The notes: a model not told the origin generated them from the sequence alone. Numbered from the stretch's first letter, positions 7,134 to 16,359 are shown. The stretch is 64,000 bases of DNA from Prado023 sp963753075 (GCA_963753075.1 CAVWAR010000017.1:1240001-1304000), one strand, 5' to 3'. Numbers and translations are program-made.

Positions 7134-8867
7134 ATGTTGACCTCCATCATGACCCCCGCATCCCGGACCGAGGCCCTGTCCCAGATGGGCGACGGGGACG
7201 GGCTCGACATCCTCGTCATCGGCGGTGGGGTGACCGGGGCTGGTGTGGCGCTCGAAGCTGCAACCCGAGGGTTGCGCGTGGGTGTCGTGGAGGCCCAGGA
7301 CTGGTCGAGTGGCACATCGAGCCGCTCCTCGAGGCTGGTCCACGGCGGCCTGCGCTACCTGCAGATGCTCGACTTCCACCTGGTCCACGAGGCGCTGACG
7401 GAGCGCGACCTGCTGATCAACCGCCTGGCACCACACCTGGTCAAGCCCGTCGCATTCCTGTACCCCCTGGAGCACCGGGTTTGGGAGCGCGCCTACGTCG
7501 GAGCCGGCGTGGCCCTCTACGACACCCTCGCGACCGCCTCCGGGCGACGGCGGGCCCTCCCCTTCCACCGGCACCTGTCACGCAAGCGCATGCTCGCTCG
7601 ATTCCCCGACCTGCGCCACGACGCGGCCATCGGCGCCCTGCAGTACTGGGACGCCTCCGTCGATGACGCCCGCCTCGTACTCACCCTGGTCCGCACGGCG
7701 GCGGCCTATGGCGCGCTCGCCGCCTCGCGCACACAGGTCGTGGAGCTCACCAAGGACGGGACAGGGGCTGTCGACGGTGCGGTCGTCGCAGACCTCGAGA
7801 CTGGCCGGGAGATCCGGATCCGCGCCCGTGCGGTGATCAACTCGACCGGAGTGTGGACCGAGCAGACCGAGTCGCTGTCCGGCGCCGAGGGCGGGCTGCG
7901 GGTGCTGGCCTCCAAGGGCATCCACATCGTCGTTCCCCGCGATCGGATTCGCGGCGATGTCGGCCTCATCCTGCAGACCGACAAGTCGGTCCTGTTCATC
8001 ATCCCCTGGTCGAGGTACTGGCTGATCGGGACCACCGACACACCCTGGACTCAGGAGCTCGCGCACCCGGTCGCGACCTCGGCCGACATCGACTACGTCC
8101 TCGAGCACGCGAACACTGTCCTCGCCCGGCCCCTGACCCGCGACGACATCATCGGCACCTGGGCCGGCCTGCGACCGTTGCTGCAGCCCGGGACGAAGGC
8201 CGGCACCTCGTCGGCCAAGATCTCCCGGGAGCACACGACGGCCTCACCCACTCCGGGCCTCACCGTGATCGCGGGTGGCAAGCTCACCACCTATCGGGTG
8301 ATGGCCACGGACGCGGTCGACTTCGCGCTCGGCGACCGGGCCGGGGACCTGCCCTCGATCACCGACCGGATCCCCCTCGTGGGCGCGGTCGGCCTTGAGG
8401 CCCTCGGGAGGCGGGCCACCGTGGTGGCGCGCACGTACGGATGGAGTGGCCAGACGGTCGACCACCTCCTGCACCGGTACGGGTCCCTGCTCGGCGACCT
8501 GGTGGATGCGATCGCGGACCGCCCGGACCTGGCCCGCCCGCTCGAGCACGCACCCGCCTACCTCCGCGCCGAGATCGCCTACGCCGCCACCCACGAGGGC
8601 GTCCTGCACCTGGAGGACGTCATGCTGCACCGGACCCGCCTGAACTACGAGATGCGCGACCGCGGCCTGGCTGCCCTGCCCGAGATCGCCACCCTCACCG
8701 GCGAGATCCTGCAGTGGAGTCCCGAGCGCGTTGCCGCAGAGATGGCGAGCTACACCGAGCGGGCCCGGGCGGAGGCGGACGCCGAGCGTCAGCCGGACGA
8801 CTCCACCGCGGAGACCGTGCGCCTGCGGGCTGCTGACATCGCACCGCTGCGGACCCTCACCGCCTGA
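7134..8867 (+). CDS. glpD: Glycerol-3-phosphate dehydrogenase, FAD-dependent
   Basis: A 577-residue GlpD that oxidises sn-glycerol-3-phosphate to dihydroxyacetone phosphate and feeds electrons to quinone at the membrane. The FAD dinucleotide motif is DILVIGGGVTGAGVALEAA (G30/G32/G35), followed by the family signature SSRLVHGGLRYL. TWAGLRPLLQPG and AGGKLTTYRVMA are the conserved late motifs. The C-terminal DAO_C helical region (HLLHRYGSL to the end) is complete. Start 7134 is supported by AGGAG 8 nt upstream. No glpK or glpF is visible nearby. Confidence 0.93.
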   Translation: MLTSIMTPASRTEALSQMGDGDGLDILVIGGGVTGAGVALEAATRGLRVGVVEAQDWSSGTSSRSSRLVHGGLRYLQMLDFHLVHEALTERDLLINRLAPHLVKPVAFLYPLEHRVWERAYVGAGVALYDTLATASGRRRALPFHRHLSRKRMLARFPDLRHDAAIGALQYWDASVDDARLVLTLVRTAAAYGALAASRTQVVELTKDGTGAVDGAVVADLETGREIRIRARAVINSTGVWTEQTESLSGAEGGLRVLASKGIHIVVPRDRIRGDVGLILQTDKSVLFIIPWSRYWLIGTTDTPWTQELAHPVATSADIDYVLEHANTVLARPLTRDDIIGTWAGLRPLLQPGTKAGTSSAKISREHTTASPTPGLTVIAGGKLTTYRVMATDAVDFALGDRAGDLPSITDRIPLVGAVGLEALGRRATVVARTYGWSGQTVDHLLHRYGSLLGDLVDAIADRPDLARPLEHAPAYLRAEIAYAATHEGVLHLEDVMLHRTRLNYEMRDRGLAALPEIATLTGEILQWSPERVAAEMASYTERARAEADAERQPDDSTAETVRLRAADIAPLRTLTA

Positions 8868-9101
8868 CCGAGATGGAAGGTGCCCCGCTGACATGGCATG
8901 CCACCCGGGCATCCGGACACCACGTAGGTCACCGTTGAGCTCGCAGACCCAGGCGGCCGGAACCGGACGGGCCCACCCACGCCGGTGTGCCGGCAGACTC
9001 CCCCGGTGCGATGGGCTGGATGATGGCCCTGGACAAGATGGATGCCCTTGCCGGCTCGATGAGCTGAGCCCCGAGGAGGACCGGAGACGAGGCCGTCCGA
9101 C
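8868..9101. other. Convergent intergenic region, with hairpin downstream of glpD
   Basis: A 234-bp gap between the glpD stop and the ABC permease stop. Just after glpD, TGCCC (8881-8885) and GGGCA (8907-8911) enclose the palindrome TGGCATGCCA. This could be a terminator hairpin, although no T-run follows. A short frame ending MDALAGSMS (stop near 9067) shows no recognisable domain. Nothing else is evident. Confidence 0.4.
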
Positions 9102-9935
9102 CTACCCGATGTCGCGACGGAACGTGGTGAACCGGCCGATCAGGACCAGGACGACCGCGTAGCCGAGCAGCGTCAGGGCCCCCTGCCACGACGGCAGCAG
9201 ATCCGCCAGACCGGTGCTCACGTACAGGCTCGACCCAGCGATCGCCTCGCCGGCAGCGCCGGGCAGGAACTTGCTCAGGCTCTCGGTCACGTCGAACTGC
9301 GCCAGCAGGATGCGCAGCAGCGGCTCGACGAACTGCGTGAACGCCAGCAGCACGACGATCGCGGCCACCTGGTTGGTCAGCACCGATCCGAAGCCAACGC
9401 CGACCAGCGCCCACAGGACGAGCGCCACCACGGACAGCGCCACAGTGCGCTGGACGGCACTGTCGCCCAGCAGCGTCGGCTCACCCATCGCCAGGAGTGT
9501 GCCGGCCCCACCCAGGACAGTGCCAGCCACGCCTGCCAGTGCCACCACGATCGCGAACGGAACGACAGCCACGAGCTTCGCGCCCAGCACCAGGCTGCGG
9601 CGCGGCTCGGCCAGCAGGGTGGGGGTGATCGTCTGGTGCCGGAACTCACCGGTGACACTCAGCGCCCCGAGAATCGCGGGGAAGATGTACCCGAGGGCCA
9701 CGGCGAGCGTGTAGACCGAGGTGGCGATCGCCATCTGGTCCAGGACGGCCTCGCCGAAACCGCCGGCCCCCGAGCTCACGCCTCCGGACTCCTCAACCTC
9801 GCGCATCCCCATCACCAGGGAGAACGCCATGATCACGCCCATCACGATCATGTAGCCGAAGAAGATCAGGGCCGTGAGCCACCAGGTGCGGGTGCTGGAG
9901 ATCTTGCGCAGCTCGGTGCGCAGGGCGGCGGTCAC
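9102..9935 (-). CDS. ABC-2 type exporter permease
   Basis: A 277-residue membrane protein with about six hydrophobic segments. It begins with the ABC-2 signature LRTELRKISSTRTWW, followed by a first helix, an extracytoplasmic loop with ESGGVSSGAGGFG, and EFRHQTITPTLLAEPRRS, typical of drug/antibiotic export permeases. It is translationally coupled to the upstream ATPase (start and stop overlap by 4 bp), with which it forms a two-component exporter. The substrate is unknown. Confidence 0.85.
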   Translation of the reverse strand: MTAALRTELRKISSTRTWWLTALIFFGYMIVMGVIMAFSLVMGMREVEESGGVSSGAGGFGEAVLDQMAIATSVYTLAVALGYIFPAILGALSVTGEFRHQTITPTLLAEPRRSLVLGAKLVAVVPFAIVVALAGVAGTVLGGAGTLLAMGEPTLLGDSAVQRTVALSVVALVLWALVGVGFGSVLTNQVAAIVVLLAFTQFVEPLLRILLAQFDVTESLSKFLPGAAGEAIAGSSLYVSTGLADLLPSWQGALTLLGYAVVLVLIGRFTTFRRDIG

Positions 9936-10996
9936 TGGGTCACCCCCGGCATCGTGGGGGCCGATGGACCGCTCGCAGTTGGACCGCTGGCAGATGAGCC
10001 TCCGGCTGGTGGGCCACCCGGCGCTCCCGGCGCTCCCGGCGCTCCCGGCGCTCCCGGGACGCCGGGGTCAGCGGTCAGCTGCAGGAACAGCGCCTCGAGG
10101 CTGGTCCCGGCCGGGGCCAGCTCGTGCAGCGGTAGCCCACGTGCGAACGCCGCCTCGCCGACTGCCGGGCACTCCCGGTCGAAGATGACGGCCGTCGCGG
10201 GGGTGTCGAAACGGGTGATCGGCGCCCAGCCCTGCTCGGTCACCAGCGCCGCGAGACCTGGACCGTCCGGGGAGCTGATCCGGACTGCCGGCCTGGCCAG
10301 TGCCTCCAGCTGCGCGAGCGAGGACTTGTGCACCAACCGGCCCCGGGCGATGATCACGACGTCCTCCACGGTCTGCTCGACCTCGGAGAGCATGTGGCTG
10401 GAGATCAGCACCGTCCGGCCCTGGGCTGCGAGGTAGCGCAGGAAGCTCCGGAGCCAGGCGATCCCCTCCGGATCGAGGCCATTGGCCGGCTCGTCGAGCA
10501 GCAGGACCTGCGGGTCCCCCAGAAGTGTTGTGGCCAGCGCCAGCCGTTGACGCATCCCCAGCGAGAACCCGCCGGTGCGCCGGTTCGCGGCCTCCGACAG
10601 GCCAACTGTGGCCAGGACCTCGTCGCATCGGGCGTCCCCGACCCCGATCTGCGGGGCGTAGACCCGCAGGTGGTCCCGGGCCGTGCGCCCCGGGTGGAAC
10701 GAGGAGGCCTCCAGGGCGGCCCCGATGTGCCGTGCTGGCTGTGAGCGGTCCGCGTACGGGCGACCGCCGATCGTGGCAGTCCCGGCATCGGGGGTGGCCA
10801 GGCCGAGCAGCATCCGCAATGTAGTGGTCTTCCCGGCGCCGTTCGGCCCGAGGAAGCCCGTGACCCGGCCCGGCTCAACCGTGAAGGTCAGGTCCGAGAC
10901 CGCATGCACGGGTCCGAAGCTCTTGGACAGGCCGACGACCTCGACGACACCGTCAGCGTGGTCGAACGCGACGGGAGCAGCGGGAGGAGGACTCAT
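9932..10996 (-). CDS. ABC transporter ATP-binding protein with Gly-Ala-Pro-rich tail
   Basis: A 354-residue ATPase with Walker A GPNGAGKTTT, signature SLGMRQRLALA (LSGGQ variant), Walker B VLLLDEPANGLDPEG and an H-loop in LISSHMLSEVEQ. The C-terminal 45 residues are unusual: repeated GAPGAPGAPGAPG, then a Pro/Ser-rich stretch, encoded by perfect 9-bp tandem repeats. The gene overlaps the permease by 4 bp. The family is the DrrA-like multidrug/bacitracin exporters. The start at 10996 has GGTGGAG upstream. Confidence 0.88.
   Translation of the reverse strand: MSPPPAAPVAFDHADGVVEVVGLSKSFGPVHAVSDLTFTVEPGRVTGFLGPNGAGKTTTLRMLLGLATPDAGTATIGGRPYADRSQPARHIGAALEASSFHPGRTARDHLRVYAPQIGVGDARCDEVLATVGLSEAANRRTGGFSLGMRQRLALATTLLGDPQVLLLDEPANGLDPEGIAWLRSFLRYLAAQGRTVLISSHMLSEVEQTVEDVVIIARGRLVHKSSLAQLEALARPAVRISSPDGPGLAALVTEQGWAPITRFDTPATAVIFDRECPAVGEAAFARGLPLHELAPAGTSLEALFLQLTADPGVPGAPGAPGAPGAPGGPPAGGSSASGPTASGPSAPTMPGVTQ
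10019..10056. repeat. Tandem 9-bp repeat inside the ABC ATPase gene
   Basis: The unit CGGCGCTCC recurs about four times without change. It encodes (Gly-Ala-Pro)n on the minus strand at the very end of the ATPase. Such perfect short repeats are prone to slippage, and the copy number could vary between strains in steps of three residues without losing frame. Confidence 0.8.
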
Positions 10997-11080
10997 GGCT
11001 CCACCTTGCCACTGGGCCCACCGGAAGCCCTGCAGGACCCGTCAGATCAGACGAGTCCCGGCCCGGGGCAGGCACGTGGC

Positions 11081-12310
11081 TCAGGCGGCCAGCCAGTCGT
11101 CCCCCTCATGGGCCGGCGTCTCACCGTCGACCGCTGTCGGGGCGGGTGCCGCAGCGCTGGACTGCTTGACCCACGCCGGCGCCCGGTTGAAGCGTCCGAA
11201 CGCGTTGTTGGGCAGTGCGAGCCTGACCACCTTGCGCCACGCCGAGGCGACCTGCTTGGGCAGTGGCCCGGTCACGTAGGGGAGGTCGTGGCGCTCGAAC
11301 AGGTCCTTGATCCGCGGGGAGATCTCGCGGTAGCGCTTGCTGGGCATGTCCGGGTACAGGTGGTGCTCGATCTGGAACGACAGGTTGCCGGTCATCATGT
11401 GCATGGCCGGACTGCCTGAGATGTTGGCCGAGCCGACCATCTGCCGGACGTACCACTCGCCCTTCGTCTCACCCTCGATCGAGGTCTTCGAGAAGGTCGC
11501 GACCCCCTCGGGGAAGTGCCCGCACATGATCACCGAGTGCGTCCACACATTGCGCGCCAGGTTGGCCACGACGTTCGCGGCCAGGGTGGCGGCGAAGGCC
11601 GGCACGGCCGAGAACGGGTTCACGAGCGCAGCCAGGGCCGGGTTGAGCAGGAAGTCCTTGCGCACCTGGCGACCGATCTTGCCCAGGACTCTGCGCCCAT
11701 CGCGCCTGAAGTCCTCGTCGACTGTCTTCTTGCGCTTGTAGTACGCACCGAGCTCGAGGTCGTAGGCGGCGATCGCGTACTCGAACAGGATCATGTTGAC
11801 GACGTTGTAGACCGGCTGGCCCAGCGTGAGCTTCGTCCAGCGCTGGTCCTCGTCGACACGCATGATGCCGTAGCCGAGGTCGTTGTCCCGCCCGACCACA
11901 TTCGTGTAGCGGTGGTGGATCTCGTTGTGCGAGTGCTTCCACATGTCCGCCGGTGCGGCGTTGTCCCACTCCCAGGTCGTGGAGTGGATGTCCGGATCGC
12001 GCATCCAGTCCCACTGCCCATGGAGGATGTTGTGCCCGATCTCCATGTTCTCCAGGATCTTGGCCACCGACAGCCCAACCGTGCCCACGATCCACGCCGG
12101 CGGGAACAACGAGAACAGCAGCACGCCGCGCGAGCCCATCTCGAGCAGCCGCTGGGCCTTGATGACCCGCCGGATGTAGGCGGCATCCTCCTCCCCGAGG
12201 CTGGCGAAGACCTCGGCCCGAAGGGCGTCGAGCTCGCGGCCGATGGCCTCAATGTCAGCGTCGGTCAGGTGCTCGACCGGGTTGTCGGTGCGCCTCTGGA
12301 TGACTGTCAT
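11081..12310 (-). CDS. Fatty acid desaturase (DesA3-like, acyl-CoA delta-9)
   Basis: A 409-residue membrane desaturase with the three diiron histidine boxes: GHNILHGQWDW (HxxxH), HSHNEIHHRYTN (HxxHH) and, near the C-terminus, QIEHHLYPDMP (QxxHH). Hydrophobic segments flank them. This is the class of mycobacterial DesA3, which desaturates stearoyl-CoA using electrons from a dedicated oxidoreductase. That partner is the adjacent upstream gene, 32 bp away on the same strand, which supports the assignment. The protein ends with a soluble, Ala/Pro-rich tail of about 30 residues. Confidence 0.9.
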   Translation of the reverse strand: MTVIQRRTDNPVEHLTDADIEAIGRELDALRAEVFASLGEEDAAYIRRVIKAQRLLEMGSRGVLLFSLFPPAWIVGTVGLSVAKILENMEIGHNILHGQWDWMRDPDIHSTTWEWDNAAPADMWKHSHNEIHHRYTNVVGRDNDLGYGIMRVDEDQRWTKLTLGQPVYNVVNMILFEYAIAAYDLELGAYYKRKKTVDEDFRRDGRRVLGKIGRQVRKDFLLNPALAALVNPFSAVPAFAATLAANVVANLARNVWTHSVIMCGHFPEGVATFSKTSIEGETKGEWYVRQMVGSANISGSPAMHMMTGNLSFQIEHHLYPDMPSKRYREISPRIKDLFERHDLPYVTGPLPKQVASAWRKVVRLALPNNAFGRFNRAPAWVKQSSAAAPAPTAVDGETPAHEGDDWLAA

Positions 12311-12342
12311 GGGAATCGCCTTCGTCTGTGGTCGTGTGGTGT

Positions 12343-13434
12343 TCAGATGTCGAGCTCGCACGGCCCGGCGGCCGCGCTGATGCAGGTCTGGATCTTCACG
12401 CCGTCCCCGGGGACGGCCGTGGTCACGGTTCCGGAGCGCAGGTCGCGCACAGCTCCGGACTCCAGCGGCAGGATGCAGCCCATGCAGATGCCCATGCGGC
12501 ATCCGGACGGCATCAGGACACCTGCGGCCTCACCGGCATCGAGAAGTGGCGTCGATCCATCGGCCGAAACGACCATGCCGGTGCGGCCGAACGAGACCTC
12601 GCCGCCCTCGCCTGTCACGAGCACGTGCGGCCGGAACCGCTCGGTGTGCAGCTGGTCGGCGACGCCCTTCTCGATCCACCGCTCCTCAAGGGCATCGAGC
12701 AGGCCGGTGGGCCCGCAGCCCCAGGTCTGTCGGTCCGTCCAGTCGGGCACGAGCTGGTCCAGCTCGGCCGGGTCGAGGATCCCGTCGGTGCTCGTGTGCC
12801 GCTCGATGAGTCGGATCCGGCCGGACCCGGCCATGTCGGCGAGCTGGGCGCGGAAGATGACGTCGGCCGGACTCGGCGCACAGTGCACGACCACGACGTC
12901 GGCAAGCTCGACGAGTCGGTGGCGCAGCATGCCCATCACCGGGGTGATCCCGCTGCCGGCCGTGATGAACAGGGCCCTGCGTGGCGCCACGGCGGGCAGG
13001 TGGAAGTCGCCGGTGGCCTGGTCGAGCTGGATGATCGTGCCGGGCCGCGCTCGGCGCACGATGTGGTTGCTGACCACTCCGTCCGGGATCGCCTTCACGG
13101 TGATCGAGATCCGGCCGTCGATGCGTGGGCCCGACGTCAACGAGTAGGCCCGCCACAGCCGCACCCCATCGACATCGATCCCGATCCGGACGTACTGGCC
13201 CGGCACGTGGCCGAGCCAGCCGCGGCCGGGGCGGATCACCACAGTGGCCGCGTCGGCGGTCTCCGGCGTGATGGATTCGATGCGCCCGCGCAGGGCCGCG
13301 CCGCTGCGCAGCGGATCGATCACATCGAGGTAGTCCGACGGCAGCAACGGCGTGGTCACCGCCGCGAGGGCGCGCTCCACGCCACCACGCACTCGAGTGC
13401 CCAAGCGGGGCACACCAGCCTCGATCATCGTCAT
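12343..13434 (-). CDS. Ferredoxin reductase with C-terminal [2Fe-2S] domain, electron donor for the desaturase
   Basis: A 363-residue flavoprotein of the Rv3230c type. Order: FAD-binding barrel with WRAYSLTSGP (RxYS), NAD(P)-binding domain with LFITAGSGITPVMGML and the CGPTGLLD loop, then a plant-type [2Fe-2S] ferredoxin domain with CRMGICMGC and a later TCIS cysteine. It should pass NAD(P)H electrons to the desaturase encoded downstream. Start 13434 is chosen because GGGGAGA lies 8 nt upstream; an in-frame ATG upstream would run into the divergent regulator's promoter. Confidence 0.9.
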   Translation of the reverse strand: MTMIEAGVPRLGTRVRGGVERALAAVTTPLLPSDYLDVIDPLRSGAALRGRIESITPETADAATVVIRPGRGWLGHVPGQYVRIGIDVDGVRLWRAYSLTSGPRIDGRISITVKAIPDGVVSNHIVRRARPGTIIQLDQATGDFHLPAVAPRRALFITAGSGITPVMGMLRHRLVELADVVVVHCAPSPADVIFRAQLADMAGSGRIRLIERHTSTDGILDPAELDQLVPDWTDRQTWGCGPTGLLDALEERWIEKGVADQLHTERFRPHVLVTGEGGEVSFGRTGMVVSADGSTPLLDAGEAAGVLMPSGCRMGICMGCILPLESGAVRDLRSGTVTTAVPGDGVKIQTCISAAAGPCELDI

Positions 13435-13456
13435 GACACCAGTCTCCCCGCCGCTT

Positions 13457-13474
13457 GGAATAGTCTCGTATTCC
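13457..13474. promoter_or_regulatory. Inverted repeat in the desaturase/regulator divergent promoter
   Basis: GGAATA (13457-13462) and TATTCC (13469-13474) form a perfect 6+6 repeat with a 6-nt centre, in an AT-richer patch. It lies in the 91-bp gap between the reductase start (13434) and the PucR-type regulator start (13526). This position suits an operator for that regulator, and the AT-rich arms may overlap one of the two promoters. Confidence 0.55.
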
Positions 13475-13525
13475 GAATGGGTGAATCGTGCCGCCTGTAC
13501 TGTGCGCACCGAACAAAGGAACGCC

Positions 13526-14800
13526 ATGACCGAGGGAATCCGTCCCACCCACCACAGCGCTGTCATGGACGTGCCGGAATCTGTCCTGCGGGCGATGCGG
13601 GCCGCCCTGCACGGGGTCGCCGAGCAGACGATCGAGGCGGTGGCCAGTGAGGTCCCCGGCTATCGGGGGTCGCTGGATGCCCAGGCGCGCGCCACCCTGG
13701 CCCAGGCGGTGGAGCTCGCGCTCAGCGGGTTCCTCGCCCTCGCCGCCGAGGAGCAGGACCCGAGCGCCCCCCTGACCCCGGTGCTCCAGGGCGCGTACGC
13801 ACTCGGTCGCGGCGAGGCCCGCAGTGGTCGCTCGATGGATGCCCTGCTGACCGCCTACCGGGTCGGAGCCCGGGTCGCGTGGCGCGGCATGGCTGGCAAG
13901 GCAGCGGCCGCGGGCCTGCCGGCTGACAGTCTGGTCTCGTTCGCCGAGCTCGTGTTCGCCTACATCGACCAGCTCTCCGCGGCCAGCGTCTCCGGGCACG
14001 CCGACGAACTGGCCGTGGAGGGCCGGGCCCGCCAGCGGCACCTCGAGCGGCTCGCCCATGGGCTGGTGACCGGTGCCACAGAGGAGGCGCTGACCGCCGC
14101 TGCGCAGCGCGCCGGTTGGACGCCGCCAGCCACATTGGTCGCGGTCGTGCTCTTCGATGAGCACGTCGACGATGTCCTGGCCCGCATCGATCCGCGGACG
14201 CTGCAGCCGCTGGAGGATGTCCCCGGGCTCGCAGCCGGCGAGGCGGTGCTGCTGGTCCCACAGCCGGGCGATCGGTTCGGGTCCGGCCTGGCCCGCGGGC
14301 TGGCCGGGGCACCCGCCGTGGTGGGCCCTGCCCGCCCCTGGTTGGAGGCGCACCGTTCGTTCGCCCGCGGCCTGCGCGCGTGGCGCCTGGGCGTGGCGGG
14401 ACCGCGGGCCGCCACCGCGCTGTCGGCGGGTCCGGGAGAGACCGATCAGGGGGTGCCGGAGCTCATCGTGCAGGCCGACGACGTCCTGGCCGAGCTGGTC
14501 ATCTCCGCCGATCCCGACGCCCTTGCCGACCTGCGCGCACGCGCGCTCGAGCCCCTCTCCGGGCTGCGCCCCGCGCAGGCCGATCGGCTGACCGAGACCC
14601 TGCGCTCATGGCTGCTGCACCGCGGCCGCCGCGACGAGGTGGCCGCACACCTGTTCGTGCACCCTCAGACAGTCCGCTACCGGATGGGCCAGATCCGTGA
14701 GCTGTTCGGCGATCGCCTCGACGACCCGCGGGCGGTCCTCGAGCTCACGATTGCCCTGGGAATGCCCTCGGGGGGCGCCATCAGGCCCGCGCACCACTGA
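13526..14800 (+). CDS. PucR/CdaR-type helix-turn-helix regulator
   Basis: A 424-residue regulator. Residues 1-150 are a helical sensory region (RsbRD-like N-terminal, ALLTAYRVGARVAWRGMA). The middle is a GGDEF-like/CdaR scaffold. The last 60 residues are the PucR C-terminal HTH: LLHRGRRDEVAAHLFVHPQT then VRYRMGQIRELFG. The start at 13526 follows AAAGGA by 5 nt. Divergent arrangement with the reductase-desaturase pair makes these genes its likely targets, probably sensing a fatty-acid-related signal. The signal is an inference. Confidence 0.87.
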   Translation: MTEGIRPTHHSAVMDVPESVLRAMRAALHGVAEQTIEAVASEVPGYRGSLDAQARATLAQAVELALSGFLALAAEEQDPSAPLTPVLQGAYALGRGEARSGRSMDALLTAYRVGARVAWRGMAGKAAAAGLPADSLVSFAELVFAYIDQLSAASVSGHADELAVEGRARQRHLERLAHGLVTGATEEALTAAAQRAGWTPPATLVAVVLFDEHVDDVLARIDPRTLQPLEDVPGLAAGEAVLLVPQPGDRFGSGLARGLAGAPAVVGPARPWLEAHRSFARGLRAWRLGVAGPRAATALSAGPGETDQGVPELIVQADDVLAELVISADPDALADLRARALEPLSGLRPAQADRLTETLRSWLLHRGRRDEVAAHLFVHPQTVRYRMGQIRELFGDRLDDPRAVLELTIALGMPSGGAIRPAHH

Positions 14801-14932
14801 CCCCGCACGCGCGACGAACGTGCCGCCGCATGCTCCACAGCCGACACTCATGCGGCTCACAGGTTCCTCCAAGGTCCGACCGGTGTCATGGACTCATCCC
14901 AGTTCACCGAACCCGACCTGCAGAGGAACCCC

Positions 14933-15568
14933 ATGTCAGTCTTCGCCTTCATCGCAGCCGACCTGATCGCCATCTCCATCATGGTCTTCGTCCTGTACTT
15001 CCCACGACACCGCCGCCGCGACCTCATCGTCGCCTTCCTGTCCATCAACGTGGGCGTCATGGGCGTCACCTACGCGATGGCCACCACGGACCTGTCGCTC
15101 GGCTTCGGCCTCGGGATCTTCGCCGTGCTGTCGATCATTCGCCTGCGGTCCACTGAGATGGACCACGCCGAGATCGCGTACTACTTCACGGCGATCGCAC
15201 TGGGCCTGCTGGGTGGGTTCCCCTCGATCTCGCCGTATGTGAGCTTCACCCTGATGACGGTCCTGCTGGTCGTCATCGCAGTGGGCGACAGCCCGGCGTT
15301 GTTCCCCCGCGCCCGTCAGCAGACCATGGTGCTGGATCGGGCCATCACCAACGAAGGTGCGGCTCAGGACCTGCTGGGGACCATCCTGGGAGCCCGCATC
15401 GACCGGGTGACCGTGCGCAAGGTGGACCTGGTGTCCGAGACCACCGTGTGCGACGTGCGGTTCACCCTGCCCCCGACGACTGCCGGGATCGATGGCTCCC
15501 TGGCCCGCGGCATCGACCCCACAGCGCGCGAGGTCGTCGTGGGCAGCACCGTGGCGGGTGTGCGATGA
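14933..15568 (+). CDS. DUF4956 membrane protein
   Basis: A 211-residue protein. Four hydrophobic segments fill residues 1-115 (AADLIAISIMVFVLYFP; LIVAFLSINVGVMGVTYAM; a third with FAVLSIIRLRSTEMDHAEIA; and LMTVLLVVIAVGD). A soluble C-terminal domain of about 90 residues follows. The motif IRLRSTEMDHAEIAYYF is characteristic of DUF4956. Start 14933 is preferred over an in-frame ATG at 14888 because AGAGGAA lies 6 nt upstream. It overlaps the VTC gene (ATGA), and proteins of this family are often encoded beside VTC-domain proteins, so the two probably act together at the membrane. Confidence 0.82.
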   Translation: MSVFAFIAADLIAISIMVFVLYFPRHRRRDLIVAFLSINVGVMGVTYAMATTDLSLGFGLGIFAVLSIIRLRSTEMDHAEIAYYFTAIALGLLGGFPSISPYVSFTLMTVLLVVIAVGDSPALFPRARQQTMVLDRAITNEGAAQDLLGTILGARIDRVTVRKVDLVSETTVCDVRFTLPPTTAGIDGSLARGIDPTAREVVVGSTVAGVR

Positions 15569-16359
15569 CCGCCTGGCTGGATGCGGTGAACACGTTCCGC
15601 GCACTCACCCTCGACGAGGTGAACCGGACAGCGGCCCTGCAGACGAGGGTCGACCGCAAGTACATCGTGGCACCGCACACATGGGAGGCCGTGCTGGCGT
15701 CCCTCGACCCGGCGCCCGGCGTGCTCGAGATCGACGGTCTGCGCAGCTTCCACTACTCCTCCACCTACTACGACACACCCGAGCTGGACAGCTACAGGGA
15801 CGCAGCTCGCAGGCGTCCTCGTCGCTTCAAAGTGCGGACCAGGCACTACCTGGACACCGGCGCATGTGCGATCGAGGTGAAGCTGCGGTCACTGTCGGGG
15901 ACCACGTCCAAGAGTCGGCGCTGGCTGAACGTCGACGCCCGTGTGAGGTCGGGCTCGCTACCAGGCGAGGCTGCTGCGTTCGTCGGCGGATTCGCGCTGA
16001 TCGGCGACAAGGTCCACGAACTCACCGAGGTCCTGACCACGTCCTACGAACGGGTGACGCTCGTGACGCCCGACGCGCGGGTCACCGTGGACCGGGACGT
16101 CACGGCAGCAGACGCCAACGGCCGCCACATGGACTACGGCGACCTTCTCGTCGTCGAGACGAAGTCGCCCGGCCAGGCCGGGGCCGTTGACCGCGCCCTG
16201 TGGGCGAACGGCACGCGCCCGGCCCGCATCAGCAAATACTGCACGTCGCTCGCGGCGCTGCGTCCCGAACTCCCCGCAAACCGGTGGTCGCGCACTTTGC
16301 GCCGCCACGTCTCCACGCCCGCCGTGCACTGCACGGCCGCCCAGAAAGGCCTGACATGA
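15565..16359 (+). CDS. VTC-domain polyphosphate polymerase-like protein
   Basis: A 264-residue protein with the VTC/CYTH-like tunnel fold. Visible motifs are VDRKYIV (R/K entering the tunnel), the strand STYYDTPELDSY, FKVRTRHY (KxRxR), AIEVKLRS (ExK) and a late LLVVETKSPG (ExK). These basic and acidic residues correspond to the phosphate-binding and metal ligands of yeast Vtc4, which makes polyphosphate from ATP. Bacterial members are uncharacterised or assigned by homology. The gene overlaps both neighbours by 4 bp, giving strict translational coupling. Confidence 0.83.
   Translation: MTAWLDAVNTFRALTLDEVNRTAALQTRVDRKYIVAPHTWEAVLASLDPAPGVLEIDGLRSFHYSSTYYDTPELDSYRDAARRRPRRFKVRTRHYLDTGACAIEVKLRSLSGTTSKSRRWLNVDARVRSGSLPGEAAAFVGGFALIGDKVHELTEVLTTSYERVTLVTPDARVTVDRDVTAADANGRHMDYGDLLVVETKSPGQAGAVDRALWANGTRPARISKYCTSLAALRPELPANRWSRTLRRHVSTPAVHCTAAQKGLT

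Noticed and set aside
10019..10056. Possible CRISPR-like or minisatellite array
   Set aside because: The 9-bp repeats have no spacers and encode an in-frame Gly-Ala-Pro tract of the ABC ATPase.
12686..14353. A 555-residue minus-strand frame across the regulator and reductase genes
   Set aside because: Antisense to the PucR gene and out of frame with the reductase; no motifs.
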